A DNA stretch of 64,000 nucleotides from Siphlonurus alternatus (taxonomy: Eukaryota > Arthropoda > Insecta > Ephemeroptera > Siphlonuridae), in contig OX463784.1 in the NCBI GenBank assembly GCA_949825025.1, positions 18,604,124-18,668,123 of the forward strand, read 5' to 3'. Positions within the stretch are counted from its first letter, which is position 1. Each line of letters opens with the position of its first letter. The notes below the pieces were generated by a model. The model was not told the origin of the DNA, did no database searches, and saw nothing but the letters and a program-made list of their open reading frames with translations. Below, piece by piece: positions 22,442 through 34,225 of the stretch. Made by a program: the position numbers and the translations under genes.

Positions 22442-22763
22442 AATAGTTAGGAAATTTACTATCTAATTCTAATCAATAAGATCTATCTGTAGATCTTAAA
22501 TATAAGTAAATTATATTGAAAAAGTATTTTTTTATATGTAATCTTTAATTAAGGATTAAATTTTCTTTTGGAGGTCAATTCAAGTCATATAATTATACTT
22601 GAAAATTTAACTACATCATATATGTTCATTAATTTACGTGTGATGATGGGTTTTAAAGTTGTTCGTTGCTTTTTATACTGCTTGTTAATGCAAATATGTA
22701 TTGTATACATGGAGTTGTTTTTTTTTTTATAAAAGGCTCAATTTTCTTATTTATCTCAACTCT

Positions 22764-22779
22764 ATACTCTCTCTCTCTT

Positions 22780-22871
<92 letters not shown>
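22764..22871. repeat. (CT)n microsatellite, about 100 bp
   Basis: A pure CT tract from about 22783 to 22871, with an interrupted start (CTTTCTTCTCT). The arginine/glutamate and serine/leucine open frames on both strands are artefacts of it. Confidence 0.97.
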
Positions 22872-22875
<4 letters not shown>

Positions 22876-23577
22876 TTTTCCATAACGCAAGAATACTCAC
22901 TTCTATCGCTCAAAATATCTCATCCAATCATCTCGCTACTTAAATAATGATTTTACTATACCTGTATCATGAAGAAATATTGAAGCCGTAATTAAAATCT
23001 AATTGCTCACTGAATCTTAATATATTCAGTAATTTTTTTCTATTCCAGTTTTTTAATAATACAAAAATCTAATTAAATTTGTTACAATATTTGCACTGAA
23101 AAAACTACATATACTACTACACTGAATACATACATGTTTTTAATTTACCATTAAAACTGACACTGAATAAGAAATTTAGATTGATGATTGTAATTTATCA
23201 TTTAAATTTTACATCTGTTATTTTCCTATAATGTGAGTTAGAATTCCAGCACGTCATGGAAATAGTCAGATGTTATCACTTGCGTGACAGACATTAATAT
23301 TAAAAAAAAATGTCACTTTTAACAAAGAGAAAGTCCACGTTGACATTTGCTATATAATGTAAAAAAAAAACGTAAATGAATATTACTAATTTATTTATAT
23401 ATTGACTTTTCCAAAATTTATTTCGTTTTATTTACATCAAATTTTTATGAATAATTACATTTTTATTTGTAAATTTTATATTATATAGTCTAAATGAAAA
23501 TGAAAATAACTTCTATATCACACAACGGGTAAGCCCAATAACATGTGATTTAATAGAAATGGATGATTTTATGTGGT
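22872..23577. other. Intergenic, nothing recognised
   Basis: A+T-rich sequence with no evident gene. Confidence 0.45.
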
Positions 23578-23855
23578 GAACTGTCCTAGGATTTTCCTTA
23601 AAGTATGGTGTGGGCCACTAACAACCACAGCCTGGACTAGCCGGAGCAATGCATAGACCTGTCAAGCCTACACACCAATCCTAGCTGTATATCAGCAGTA
23701 CTGTACAGTTAAGGACATGCAAGCGCCCCCTCTCGGAAAGAACGAGCACATGCACGCACGAAGCGCAGAGGCATTTACAATATGTAAAAGCACCTGAGAG
23801 CGAATTCGAGCCTCCCGAGCGACAGACAAGCATCCACTGCGCCACCGATCGGTTT
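23578..23855 (-). mobile_element. SINE2, tRNA-headed, minus strand
   Basis: Read on the minus strand from about 23855, the head is CGATCGGTGGCGCAGTGGAT, then GGAGGCTCGAATTCGC. TGGCGCAGTGG is a good tRNA-type box A and GCTCGAATTC a plausible box B, about 35 bases apart, which fits an internal RNA polymerase III promoter. The body contains GAGAGGGGGCGCTTGC and the 3' part reads GGCCCACACCATACTTTAAG. It is much less A+T-rich than its surroundings. It differs from SINE1 outside the tRNA-like boxes. No poly-A tail is obvious. Confidence 0.75.
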
Positions 23856-24533
23856 AGACTTATTGATAGACAAATCTTTCAAAAATGGTGCAATCATAAT
23901 AAATATTAATTTAATTTCATGCAAGAATATGGCAAGTATTATTTTAATGACATAACTTTTGTTAGTATATTATAATAAGAAATAAGAAAAATGTGAACTT
24001 TTTTTCTGTAAAATATGAAACGATTAAAACAAATTCAGTATGAAAAATGTTTGCGATCACATTTATTTGCATTCATTTAATACGGTAGTAATTCTATATA
24101 ATAATTATTAATATCTTTATGAATTTAGATAGTTTGTTGATTTGTATATTGCCAAACCATCATGGTATAAAAAAAATCAAAACTTCACAGTAAGATTAAT
24201 ATATAAAGTTGAAAATTTTTAAGTATAATTTAGCTAATTAATGAGAATTAAAGAAGGAATTGGCACATTGATAAAAAATATGAAAAGAATTTCAATGGTT
24301 TGTATGACTCTTTTGCTGCTCAACAATCACTTTTCAAATATTTTTTTTTTAACCAAAAGGTAAAAAATTTCTTTAATAGAGGTAATACAGTAGATGAAGA
24401 AAAGAATGTGGACTCCTGAGCGAAAGTTGGTAGTTTGGTTTTTAAAGGTTTAATTATTCCACCGTAATTACTTGAGAAGAAGTTAAAAAAATAGATTTTT
24501 TTTTATATGTCTCAGCTCTTTAATAAACTTCCT
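23856..24533. other. Intergenic, nothing recognised
   Basis: A+T-rich DNA, no gene. Confidence 0.45.
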
Positions 24534-24717
24534 GGGGGACATTCACAAAGCACTTTAACCCCAACTTTAGCCCCAAGTTTTATCCCTGGTACTAAAAATG
24601 GTGCTAAACTAGGAGCTATATACATGGTTAGCCCCTGGTTTAGCACCATGTTTAGTACCATGGATAAAACTTGGGGCTAAAGTTGGGGTTAAAGTGCTTT
24701 GTGAATGCCCCCCCCCC
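24534..24717. mobile_element. Near-perfect hairpin MITE, GGGGGACATTCACAAAG
   Basis: The arms of about 80 bp mirror each other: CATTCACAAAGCACTTTAAC, CCCAACTTTAGCCCCAAGTT, TTATCC, TGGTACTAAA and the inverse. CCT occurs at both outer edges (24531-24533, and after the C-run near 24718-24720), compatible with a 3-bp duplication, although the C-run blurs it. The outer motif (GGG, CATTCACAAAGCA, TTAACC) parallels GGGCGCGATTCACGAAGCAG at 17713, so it may be a cousin. The arms are highly similar, suggesting recent activity or hairpin repair. Confidence 0.85.
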
Positions 24718-24720
24718 CCT

Positions 24721-25114
24721 ATTACCTAAAAACATTAACAAAATTAACATTAAAGAAAAAGTTGTTTTATTATGGTACCAATTAAGTTATTACCAGAACT
24801 AAAATATTATTTTTTCAATTTTTTAAATAAATTATTATAGTTTCCATATACTTTAAAAATACTAATTTTAATATACCTCTTAAAATTCAAAATCATGATG
24901 CTTTGTTTCGATAAAGTTCATGCAATTAAAATAATTGTTTGCATAATTATTTTTACCGCAGGCTATTTAATTACTCAAAGTTTAATTAATATAAAATTAT
25001 TACTATATACAAGGTATAATATTGTATATAATAATAATGGTAATTAGTAATATATATACAAAAATATAAATAATAATATACATTATATACAATATCATAA
25101 TTATTATATTGTGG
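24721..25114. other. Intergenic, nothing recognised
   Basis: A+T-rich DNA, no gene. Confidence 0.45.
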
Positions 25115-25175
25115 ACATTATCACGTAGTCTATTGAGGCGTTATGAACTTGAACCATTTTAAACTAGCTATTCAG
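25115..25175 (-). repeat. Short dispersed repeat GCGTTATGAAC
   Basis: ACGTAGTCTATTGAGGCGTT and ATGAAC, followed by TTTTAAACTAGCTATT, match 26636-26690 (ACGCAGTCTATAGAGGCGTA, ATGGTGAAC, GGGGTGGCTATT). The second copy lies directly downstream (minus strand) of the 5S-headed SINE, so this could be a piece of its 3' part. Confidence 0.5.
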
Positions 25176-25311
25176 GGAGCTCTTCTTCCAAAAGTCAACC
25201 AAAATAACAAAACATTTCTTTGTCTTTTAAAGCTGTAACTCCATGCAGCAAATCAAGCAGGGATACAGGTTTCAAGTCAGCTGATTTTGGAATGTTCCCA
25301 CCGTCCCATCC

Positions 25312-25315
<4 letters not shown>

Positions 25316-25396
<81 letters not shown>
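25316..25396. repeat. (TA)n microsatellite
   Basis: About 40 uninterrupted TA units inside repeat I. Confidence 0.97.
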
Positions 25397-25400
<4 letters not shown>

Positions 25401-25424
25401 TCGAAATCACTTTTTTTGCATTAA

Positions 25425-25698
25425 GGATTATTGTCACTAGTGTAATTATTTTTTTATGGTAAAAAAATTTACAAAAATTTAAAAAATTTGGTAAAATTTA
25501 GATCAGAACATAGATAACAAAATGACTGTTCACTTTCTGAAGTAAAGAAGTAATTATTCAGTCCAGTGTTTGAGATAGTAATGTTTTTAGTGGAAAAAGA
25601 TGCTGATTTGACTTGATTTGAAAATGGGTGCCAGATTTCCAATGATATTCTCACTATTTGTATTACGAATATCTAAAAAACTAGACTGACTTTTGCTT

Positions 25699-25744
<46 letters not shown>

Positions 25745-25828
25745 AAAATTTATGTTATAATGTAAGGAAGGTTTACTATAATTTTATTTAATTTTCAGAG
25801 TGATTCCTAAGACTAGTAACAATAATCC
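25425..25828. mobile_element. TTAA-flanked element GGATTATTGTCACTAG
   Basis: Ends GGATTATTGTCACTAG and CTAGTAACAATAATCC are inverted-complementary at 15 of 16 bases. They are flanked by TTAA on both sides (25421-25424 and 25829-25832). The paralogous repeat at 12056-12065 reads straight through GCATTAAAAA, giving an independent empty site with one TTAA. The 404-bp interior is A+T-rich, contains a 40-T run and has no transposase. It is a non-autonomous TTAA element of piggyBac or Kolobok type. Confidence 0.85.
25701..25740. repeat. Poly-T run, 40 bases
   Basis: Pure T homopolymer within the TTAA element. Length from any assembly should be treated as approximate. Confidence 0.9.
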
Positions 25829-26012
25829 TTAAAGAATTTTTATAGAGGAAAATAAGCTATTGATTCATTATCAGAAGACCCTTAAATGGAGGAGTAGGAG
25901 CTAGCAGCTGCATGGTTTCAAATTGATAGGTTATTGATAAAAATTATAAATTTTATAACATGGTGGCTTATGGAGAAAATTTTTCCATCGGGGAACACTT
26001 AAAGCCTCTATT

Positions 26013-26734
26013 TCGTTCTTTCTATCCAAAGGTTTAAATCAAACCTGCTGATTCAATTAATAATTTTATGATAATAAATTCATGTATATTAAATTTTTCT
26101 ATCCCTTTCTCAAAACATTCTAATAAATCTGCTTACAAAATTTTGCAATAAATCAGTAATATTATTATTTTTTGTGCGAATCTTTATTTATTTATTAATC
26201 TAGTGTAAATAAATTTTATTATAAAGTTTTATTGTTCATAAAAACATGGAAATTGAAGTTTAATTTTTATAATGTATTTGTTCACTTGATTCTTAATTTT
26301 CACAAAAGAATGATTTATTTTCAACATTCAAATAAGAAACCATGAAGTTTTGAATGAAAGACAGATGATTTTATTTCTTTACAGAAAATTACAATTTTCC
26401 CAAGGTAGTTTCTTATTTACATATAAAGTAACAAAGAAATAAAATTAAATTGTTTATAATTTAATTTACATGTTGTTAGAAGTAGGTCACAAAATGTTAT
26501 TTGATGAAAAGGAACAATGAAGTCTTTCATTTACAACGTCAACATTTATTTTGTCATTTTATTTGTTAACTAGGTACTGTACCTCGGGACAACACCAAAG
26601 TAATATATTTCTCGTTTTGTTCGTAAAAGTTGTTACGCAGTCTATAGAGGCGTATGGTGAACTTTTTGGGGTGGCTATTTTGTATTTTTATCCCTATGAG
26701 CGTGAGGCCGGGTAGAGATAAGGGAGGGAAAAAA
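26013..26734. other. Intergenic, with a short repeat at 26636-26690
   Basis: Apart from the GCGTATGGTGAAC repeat that pairs with 25115-25175, I see nothing. Confidence 0.45.
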
Positions 26735-27010
26735 TGATGGCCATGGCCTGTTATACTTTCACTGAGGTGAGATTGAGGGAACCGTGAAAAACCTCAGTCA
26801 AGACGAACACCTCTATTTTTATTATTGAACCAAAGTCTGGAATATCACCATACAAGTGCATCACTCAATGCATGGAAAACGAGACGAATTTACCCCAGGG
26901 AGGGAGCAAACGTTATTTCTACTTGAAACGGTCACCCATCCTACTACGTTGAAGTTGTTTGACTTCGGTGATCTAACGAGAACAGGTCAATGCATTTTGC
27001 CAATCTCTCA
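26735..27010 (-). mobile_element. 5S-headed SINE-like composite, minus strand
   Basis: Reading the minus strand, a 5S rRNA-like segment (27000-26929) is followed about 110 bp later by TCTTGACTGAGG, TTTTTCACGGTTCCCTCA and GGCCATGGCCATCA. These are the SINE1 core (TCTTGACTGAGGTTTCCATG, GTTTCCTCA, GGTCATGGTCACC). 5S-derived SINEs (SINE3 class) are known in other animals. Here the same core is carried by a tRNA-type head (SINE1) and a 5S-type head. A chance insertion of SINE1 next to a 5S fragment is the alternative. Confidence 0.6.
26929..27000 (-). pseudogene. 5S rRNA-like fragment
   Basis: On the minus strand the order is CTGTTCTCGTTAGATCACCG, then AAGTCAAACAAC, then GTAGTAGGATGGGTGACCG. This matches the central part of animal 5S rRNA: GGTTCTCGTCCGATCACCG, AAGTTAAGCAACGTC, and AGTACTTGGATGGGTGACCG. 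Both internal promoter regions (box A and box C) are partly retained. Several substitutions and a shortened middle rule out a working 5S gene. The 5' end and the terminal stem are not recognisable. Confidence 0.75.
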
Positions 27011-27677
27011 TTATATACTTATCTGTACTATAACATTGCAAGTCTTTACTTGAGCTAGATCTTCAGCAAATCATCCAGTAACACGATTCAAACTGATCCT
27101 AAGTTTATAAGCAGTACAGTTTTATACTAACATTTTGAAATTTATCTTTCGCTATATTGATATTTTTATGGATGATTAATTGTGTTATTTTCAGTGAGCA
27201 ATAGTCATGTTGCTTCTTTATGTATCTCCCTAAAATCTACATAGAAGTACTGTTTAATTATGATAGCTGCTTCAGCTACATGCATATTTCTGAATGACGT
27301 TATTATACATATTTCTTGTTTAAATATTTTTTTTAAGTATGTTTAATTAAAAAAATACATGTAACTATTTTTTTTAACTAGAAGTCTGTACAGTTTCTAC
27401 ATGTAACATCATTAAGAATTTTAATGAGATGTCAGGATATTTTACTACAACTTGTATTATTAAAATCATGAAGCATATCTCTCTCGTTATCCAAATAATA
27501 AGTCTCATAAGTACACTACGAGAAATCATGAACGTCAATTGAGCTTTGGGCGTTGAAATTCAGTCTATGGAGACTTGATGACATTAAATTATGATGGATG
27601 CTCTTATTACATCCCTTAAAAATTAAAAATCTACATCTTCTATTTTTCATTTTTGTTAGAAATTTCTAGTATCAATG
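27011..27677. other. Intergenic, nothing recognised
   Basis: A+T-rich DNA, no gene. Confidence 0.45.
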
Positions 27678-27730
27678 ATTGATTGGTTGGTATTTTGGGT
27701 CAATTGACACATTTTAGTCATGTATGCCCC
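27678..27730 (+). repeat. Short dispersed repeat, copy 1
   Basis: TTGATTG, TTTTGGGTCAATTGACACAT, TTTAGTCATGTATGCC recurs at 28750-28800 in the same orientation with few differences. The family is unknown; it may be the end of a larger decayed element. Confidence 0.65.
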
Positions 27731-28749
27731 CTGTAAATTCAATTCTTAACCACTGTTGGCACAAGTACAGCATGGATTACGTCATTTTTAAATACAAAAA
27801 TTATAAGAAGATACTCAAACAATTAATAAGAATCAACAAAAGCACTTTCTAGTAATTAAATAAATCTATAATTAAGGAGAGATAGCGTTTTGAATGTTCC
27901 GCGGTGTACCTGGATATCTGCATCAATTAACATTGCAACTCTGACCGACTTTGGCGCTTACACAACCATCTCTGGTTGCATCTCTTGAAGCATGTCAACT
28001 GCAATGAACTCTCATCATGTAAAGACGATAACGAAATTTACATCAAGTTCACACCGAGTACACTTTCGTCATTTAACTTAAAATGCTTGAGTTATCGTAA
28101 GATGACACAAACTTTAGTAAATGTCATTCCGTAATGGTCTTACGCAATTTATTTATCTTGCAGCAATTAATTATATAGAGAGAATTCCCATTAGTATATT
28201 AATTATTGCATTATGTTAGTATTTGGAGAGCAATATTTACAAAATTAGCATCTGACAAAGATAACCCATACAAAGGTAAAAATTACATATCACGTGGATA
28301 TAAATTATCATGCTAAAAAATTAGTTAAAGTTTCAGCATTAATATGTAATGCAATAAACACATCAAAATCATACTATATTTTATATATTTTATTAAATAA
28401 AATTAAAAACTAAAAAAATAAATTTTAGAAGAAACATAAAATAAAATATCTATTTTTTTATAAATAGTTAATAAAATGTGGAGGCCAGTTATGTGACAAA
28501 ATCATAAAATGTCAATGATTTAATATGTTTCGTTTCTGTATGCCACGTGCGGCTTGTATTATCATATTATTTTAATAAACAATACAAATTTACCAACTAT
28601 TCACGCAAAACTACCTAAATAAGTTGATGCCACTTTCAAAAAACATTTATTACTCCATACTTATTGTATTGGTAATGTACTACACACATCACAAGTCACT
28701 GGCTCTTTTTAATTTTTGCCAAGACTGAAAAAAAAAATATTTTAATTTT

Positions 28750-28800
28750 TTGATTGTTACGTACTTTGGGGCAATTGACACATTTTGGTCATGTAAGCCA
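28750..28800 (+). repeat. Short dispersed repeat, copy 2
   Basis: TTGATTG, CTTTGGGGCAATTGACACAT, TTTGGTCATGTAAGCC, about 1.07 kb downstream of copy 1 in direct orientation. Confidence 0.65.
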
Positions 28801-29684
28801 CCAAATATTTTAAATTAATATTAATTAGTTGATGTAAAATAATTTATGAAGTTCTATCAAAGTGTTATATAATATATATACGAAAGCTTCCTTTGTAGAG
28901 CTTACAATACCTTCTGTGTTATAATTCTGAAAAAAAAAAGGAATAGTTGTAAAGAGGATTAAGTCACTATTCCATTCATTTGAAGTATAAAGATATATTA
29001 AGTCTGAAACAAAGACAATGTTTTAGAGCAGGACAAATGTTTCTAGTTTTAAATCAGCAGTTCTATTCAATTTATTTCATAAGACTTTAAATCCATTCTT
29101 GAAAATATTACTAAATTTATTATAACTTTATGTATATTATAATGCGTGGTGCTGTATTTTATTACAAATCTCTCCTATTTTAAAACGTTCATTAATATAA
29201 TATATATTTTACACCCGGATCAATTTTTTTTAAAATAAACTTTATACAGAAACTGATTTTATGAACTGAAATAGCAAGTGCCCTTCAATCGTTAACTTTA
29301 ACAAGGTCTGCAGAGAGGATCAAGTTTCATCATTTTCTGTTACGTTGAAATCAAACGTTCCTAACAATGGTCAAGTCTACCTTGTTTTTAGTTTTAAAAA
29401 GTAAATACAACTTTTCATTACTTCAGGGTATCTGCTTGACAATGGGAGTTTTAGCTATTGTTTACTTGTTTGTTTTATGTATTTAGCTTTAGTCTTGGTG
29501 TATACAGATGTGTGTAATATTTTGAATATTGTATATTCTATTATTAAATAATGCCTGAGGACTTGATGAAAATTAATATTATTAATTAAGCAAAACAATT
29601 CTATCTTGCCTGATATGCTCACCTATGTAGTAGATATTTCTATAGAATAATTAGAGATTTTAAATTGTGGGGAAAGTAAGAAAT
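28801..29684. other. Intergenic, nothing recognised
   Basis: A+T-rich DNA with no evident gene. Confidence 0.45.
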
Positions 29685-29832
29685 AGACAACCTCAATGAT
29701 TTTTATTTATTTATTTATTTTTTTTTGTAGAAATGAACAGTGGGTACCAAATTATGCTACTATGGATTTTGTCACATTTTTTTTTGAGTCCCAGAACTAT
29801 TTTTAAACAATTATTGAAAGTTCTGTAAGTTA
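29685..29832. mobile_element. Family D MITE, single left arm
   Basis: TAGACAACCTCAATGA, then after an ATTT-rich stretch GTAGAAATGAACAG, GGTACCAAATTATGCTACT, TTTTTGAGTCCCAGAACTAT and ATTATTGAAAGTTCTG match the left arm of 13136-13468. The right arm is missing, so the copy is truncated. Confidence 0.75.
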
Positions 29833-30721
29833 AGGTGACACCCCTGAATCCTTATTTTCATACTATTTTCCTCGTGTTGATAATAATAACGCATTAATAT
29901 TTATTAAATTGAAAGTAAAATATATATTAAATTAATATTTTTCCTTTAAAAACAAAAATTATTATATACGTGCTAGACTTTAGGTTTCGTAAACTAAACG
30001 AAGTGAAGTTTGATGATGCAAATTTCCTCGTATTTTATTTTCACGGAGTCATTTCATTCGTAATGTAAATACAACAATTCAAAATCGAGAGTTTGTTAAT
30101 ATGTAACAAATAACTTGTGAAAATCAAAGGACGATTGATATTTTTCACCGACTGAGGGAGAAAATCATTTTCAGTGTCAACCACTCCCACACGACAATTC
30201 ATTCATCATCAGTTCTACAAAGTCAGAAGCAATATCCAAGAAATGTGTGTATAGGTGTTCCATTATGGTGTTTACAGATTACTTGTGTTACTTTGTTGTC
30301 ATGACTGCTTTTAATTTAATATTTGTACACATCAAATAATAATATAATCCCTTTATATTTAACTTTTTAAAAATTTAGTGTAAATTATATTATATATTTA
30401 TAAAATAGGAATCATTATTTATGTATGCATATTGTTATGTTTCAAATTTCGAAAATAACAGATTTCTTTAAATGGACAGTTTTAATTCTAAATTTCGAGT
30501 GTGGGGGATATAATATTATACCTGCAGCCATCCTAAATATTTCACTTGCTCCGAGACCAGTTTCAGTGAGTCTCATTTATATTTTGTAATTTTTAGAGAA
30601 CTATCCCCCCCCCCATTGTTATCCGTAATACTTTAAAATAAATCGTAGCTTTAGATTATTGTTCTATTACATAGAATATAAACTAATTTGCAAGCGTATA
30701 ATATTTTATTTTTCATTCAGG

Positions 30722-30785
30722 CTCTTTATAGACCCGAGTGAGTAAGGGAACCACAGAAACCTCAGTCAGAATGGTCAGTCCCCTT
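30722..30785 (-). mobile_element. SINE1 core fragment, minus strand
   Basis: AAGGGAACCACAGAAACCTC then AGTCAGAATGGTCAG is the inverted SINE1 core. No head or tail is present. Confidence 0.6.
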
Positions 30786-31409
30786 TCCCTCATATCCCAC
30801 TACATTTAATGTATCCTAAATATATATTTATTGGTAACAATGCGTATAATTGTTAAAAAAAAATACACTTTATAATTCTTCGCATCTCTTCCATAAATCA
30901 TTATATTGTATCCAATCATTAAAATGGAAATATTTGATAATGCCATGTTGTTTGTTTGAAATATTCAGGTTTTTATTATTTATCCAGTTCCGCCTGTTTG
31001 TATTATAAACTCTATGACGCAATCCATATGCCGAGTGTCAACATTGAAAATATGATTTATGCAAGCCTTGTGTTCAGCAGAGCTCGAATTTCATCCAGTG
31101 TTGATTTTTCAACCGTGAAATGTAAATTTTATATTTTGTTGTCAGTGATATTCTAAAAGAATTTTTATTTATAAAACTTTGCTATATACAGACAAAAATT
31201 TTACATATATTTATTTTCGATATTTTTATGGAGATGAATTTTCTCTGAAGACTAACAAAGCATTTCAAAAAAATATAATAATACATGGTGCTATGTAAAA
31301 TATAATTAAGAATATAAAATGCAGAAAGGTTTAAAATAATTATTTAAGTATTATTTGTTAGTATAAAATGATTGCCGCTCTTTCGAGTATAATTTGACAG
31401 TATTCAGTA

Positions 31410-31465
31410 ATTCAGAGGTGAGGAAACCATGGAAACCTAAGTCAAAATAGTCGGTGCATTTCCTA
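31410..31465 (-). mobile_element. SINE1 core fragment, minus strand
   Basis: GAGGAAACCATGGAAACCTA then AGTCAAAATAGTCGG is the inverted SINE1 core. It has the same orientation as the fragment at 30722. Confidence 0.6.
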
Positions 31466-33739
31466 CAAATTGCATCTTGAAATTCAATAGTAAAAAAAAA
31501 TATGTCATTCGATAAAAAGTAGAAATTTCTAATCAGTAAATTGCAAAAGTAATAAAACCAATGTCTTTGTTTTAGATAGAATAACTGCAACAGATTCCCG
31601 TACCTCCCCCACCCGCTCAAAAAAAAAAATGCATCCATTAATTTATACCGAATCCCAACAGAATATATTATGTCTCATATAAAATCCCATCCTCTTGTGC
31701 TCAAAGGTTTTACTCCTTGAATATCTTCAGAGATTAAACTCTTTCTGAAGTTGTCTTTATTTTGTTTCCTTTCCTCCTTGAAAATTCACTTGTTTGTTTA
31801 GTAGCATGTACTGTACAACATATTAACATGATATTATGCCCACAAGCTACATTGAAAATTTTATCAAAGGTCTTTGTTAAACAAATTGAGTTACTTTTGC
31901 AACATTCACTTATATAAAGGAAGTTTAACGTAAAATAATTTTTTTCATAAATTTAACAATCAATTAAAAGAATGAAGCCGGGAGTTATTATATTAATTTA
32001 CGTTGACTTAACCCTTGTAAAAATAATTTAAATTTTGCTGGTAATAGTTTATTTATTCAAGGAAAAAAAAATTAAAACCGGATAAGATAAAATGATTTTT
32101 TTTTTGTTTTTTTTGCCTCAAGTGATTCATATTATTTAGTACGTATTATACAAAGTTATTTTAAAATTTTTAGATTGCATTAACATTAAAATTTAACAAT
32201 AAATGAATGTTTCCAGAATGAAAATTGAAAAGTTTAAAAACAATGTCACGATATTTGATTAGAATTTTTTTAAACGACTCCAATTTCCATTGATTTCCTA
32301 ATGTTTTCATCAAAATTATATTTGAAACAACAGAAAATGAAAAAAGTTGGAGGGAATAGATTCGAGTGTAAAATATATAAGAGAAATATTTTGCAACGTA
32401 AGAGATCTCGTTAGGACAAGATTAATTATCATCAAAGTGTCGAGTCAGCTGCCCTTCGGTCAGTTCCCGTCAGTTAGGCTTTATAGTATCGCTTTAATAA
32501 CTATATCCTATGCCTCAGTATAGTAGCAAAGAGGGAGAAAGCTTTTTAAAAATTACATTTCGTAAGATGACTAAAGTAATAAAGTTTTTTTCTTTAAAAC
32601 GTTGAGCTGGTCTAGATTTTAATTAATCTACAGATGTGAAACAAAAAGTCTATAACTTAAGTACCATGATTAAATGTTAATTTTCATTAATGCATTCAAT
32701 TTTTTACGATACTCCCTACGAAAGTAGTTGGAATTGGAAGATTTCTGGTCTATTCATATTTCAGCGTAACAATTTCTCACATATGTCTATACATATATAC
32801 TTCTACTGCGAAACTATCATAATCAATATAAAGTTACAAAATTGATTTACAAACTTATATAACCACAATCTTAACACTTCTAGTTATATCTGGTGGAATA
32901 TTAAATTAATTTAAGTGTATCTTGCCTTCTGTACTGATATTTTTGTATGGAAAAAAAAATTATGTTTTGAATAAATACTTCCATTTACAAACAGTATTTT
33001 ATTATATTTTTATATAAGATAAAGATACAGACTTTTGAGCAAAGAAAGCAGAAAATAAAATACCAAAGAGATAAAAGATGATATCTGCAGAGTTTAAACA
33101 AGACGAGAGGAGTTAGAGTGAGAATAGAAATAAATATGAAGAGCGTAGAGCGGAAAATAAACACTCGAAGTTGGAGATAAAGAAACAGAAAGCAAAGAGG
33201 CGTAAAAAGAAACGAGTCAACAGAGAGCGACATTTTTGTCGTAAATGGACGTGAGTCTGGCATTGCAATATTTTTCTTCTAAAGTCGCTGATATCCTTAC
33301 TAAGATGCACTCAAAGATGCAGATAAAAACGTAATTTAAATTTCATTATTTCCGTTGCAGCTGGGTAATAAAATAAGTAATGAAGTATACTATAAAGATT
33401 ATCTTAAATTTTGAAATTTACATTTTTACGATTCGCCATCTCGGCTAAAAAGTAAAGTTTAATATTTTTTTTTTTTATTTAATGAATAACCATAAGTTTT
33501 CATCATTCTCGTTTAAGATAAGTAATTATGATTTTCTTTTTCGTCCCCTACTCATTGAATCCTCTACTATAATAACATCTTGAGTTGCATGAAGAGAAGA
33601 TAAGAACATTTCGGTAGAAGAAACAAGTAAAATTCACAAGAAATTTTTTATTGTAAAAATATAATAAGTACTCTAAAATACTACTCTCTTCTTCAGATTT
33701 TTCAATGCTCTCTGGAGCGTAGGTTTAAATTTGAACTTT

Positions 33740-33855
33740 CAATAGTTTTTTAGAAATTATTTCTGGAATCTTGAAACAAAAAAATAAAACATAGTTTGGT
33801 GTTCTATATTCATTTCTGCAATAAAAAAATTTCATTTGCGTTGTCCATTGTATAA
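33740..33855. mobile_element. Family D MITE, single right arm
   Basis: ACTTTCAATAGTTTTTTAGA, then TTCTATATTCATTTCTGCAA, then TAAAAAAATTTCAT and GTTGTCCATT match the right arm of 13136-13468. The partner arm is missing. Confidence 0.7.
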
Positions 33856-34065
33856 GATTTTTTAAAAAGAAAATTTCATCATGGTAGCAAATCAAAGCCT
33901 TATATTAAATCATGTTCAATACTTTAATTATGTGAAATAGTAACTTCTGGGTCATTTCAAAACACAATCACGTTACCAAGTGACATAATTAAGGCTTTGG
34001 GTGAAAAATTTACCAAGTGATTTTATAGACTTTGATCCGCTATACAACAATTAAATTTGCTTTTA

Positions 34066-34096
34066 GCAGAGAAAAGATGATTTATCTTTTCTCTGC
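34066..34096. repeat. 13-bp perfect hairpin
   Basis: GCAGAGAAAAGAT and ATCTTTTCTCTGC are separated by 5 bases. There is no T-run terminator context, so this is simply a hairpin. Confidence 0.7.
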
Positions 34097-34218
34097 TTTT
34101 ACACTATCTGCTAAAACCAATGCAATGAATTCTTCTAAAAAAAATATATACATCATCCATGTAATTTTGCTTACTGCAGCATTATTTTTAGTCACAAATG
34201 AATAAATACGAGTAAAAT

Positions 34219-34225
<7 letters not shown>

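Larger units (their letters stand above)
25265..26012 (+). repeat. Dispersed repeat I, copy 2, interrupted
   Basis: Carries the same ordered blocks as 11965-12245: GTCAGCTGATTTTG, TGTTCCCACCG, then GCATTAA, and after the insertion AGAGGAAAATAAGC, ATCAGAAGACCC, AACATGGTGGCTTATGGAGA and AAGCCTCTAT. A TA microsatellite (25316-25396) has replaced the A-run of copy 1. A 404-bp TTAA element (25425-25828) splits it. Confidence 0.8.
29833..33739. other. Intergenic, two small SINE1 core fragments
   Basis: A 3.9-kb A+T-rich stretch. It contains the SINE1 core fragments at 30722 and 31410 and a C9 run near 30606. No open frame here (for example 31351-31638 or 32985-33263) has a recognisable domain. Confidence 0.45.

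Noticed and set aside
26929..27000. Functional 5S rRNA gene
   Set aside because: The middle is shortened, several conserved bases are changed, and neither terminal stem nor T-run terminator is present.
32440..32475. Third copy of repeat I (GAGTCAGCTGCCC, CAGTTCCCGTC)
   Set aside because: Similarity is limited to a dozen bases and the following blocks are absent.
33885..34015. Short inverted repeat TTAATTATGTGAAATAGTAAC with GTTACCAAGTGACATAATTAA
   Set aside because: Only about 20 bp and imperfect in A+T-rich DNA; not enough to call an element.
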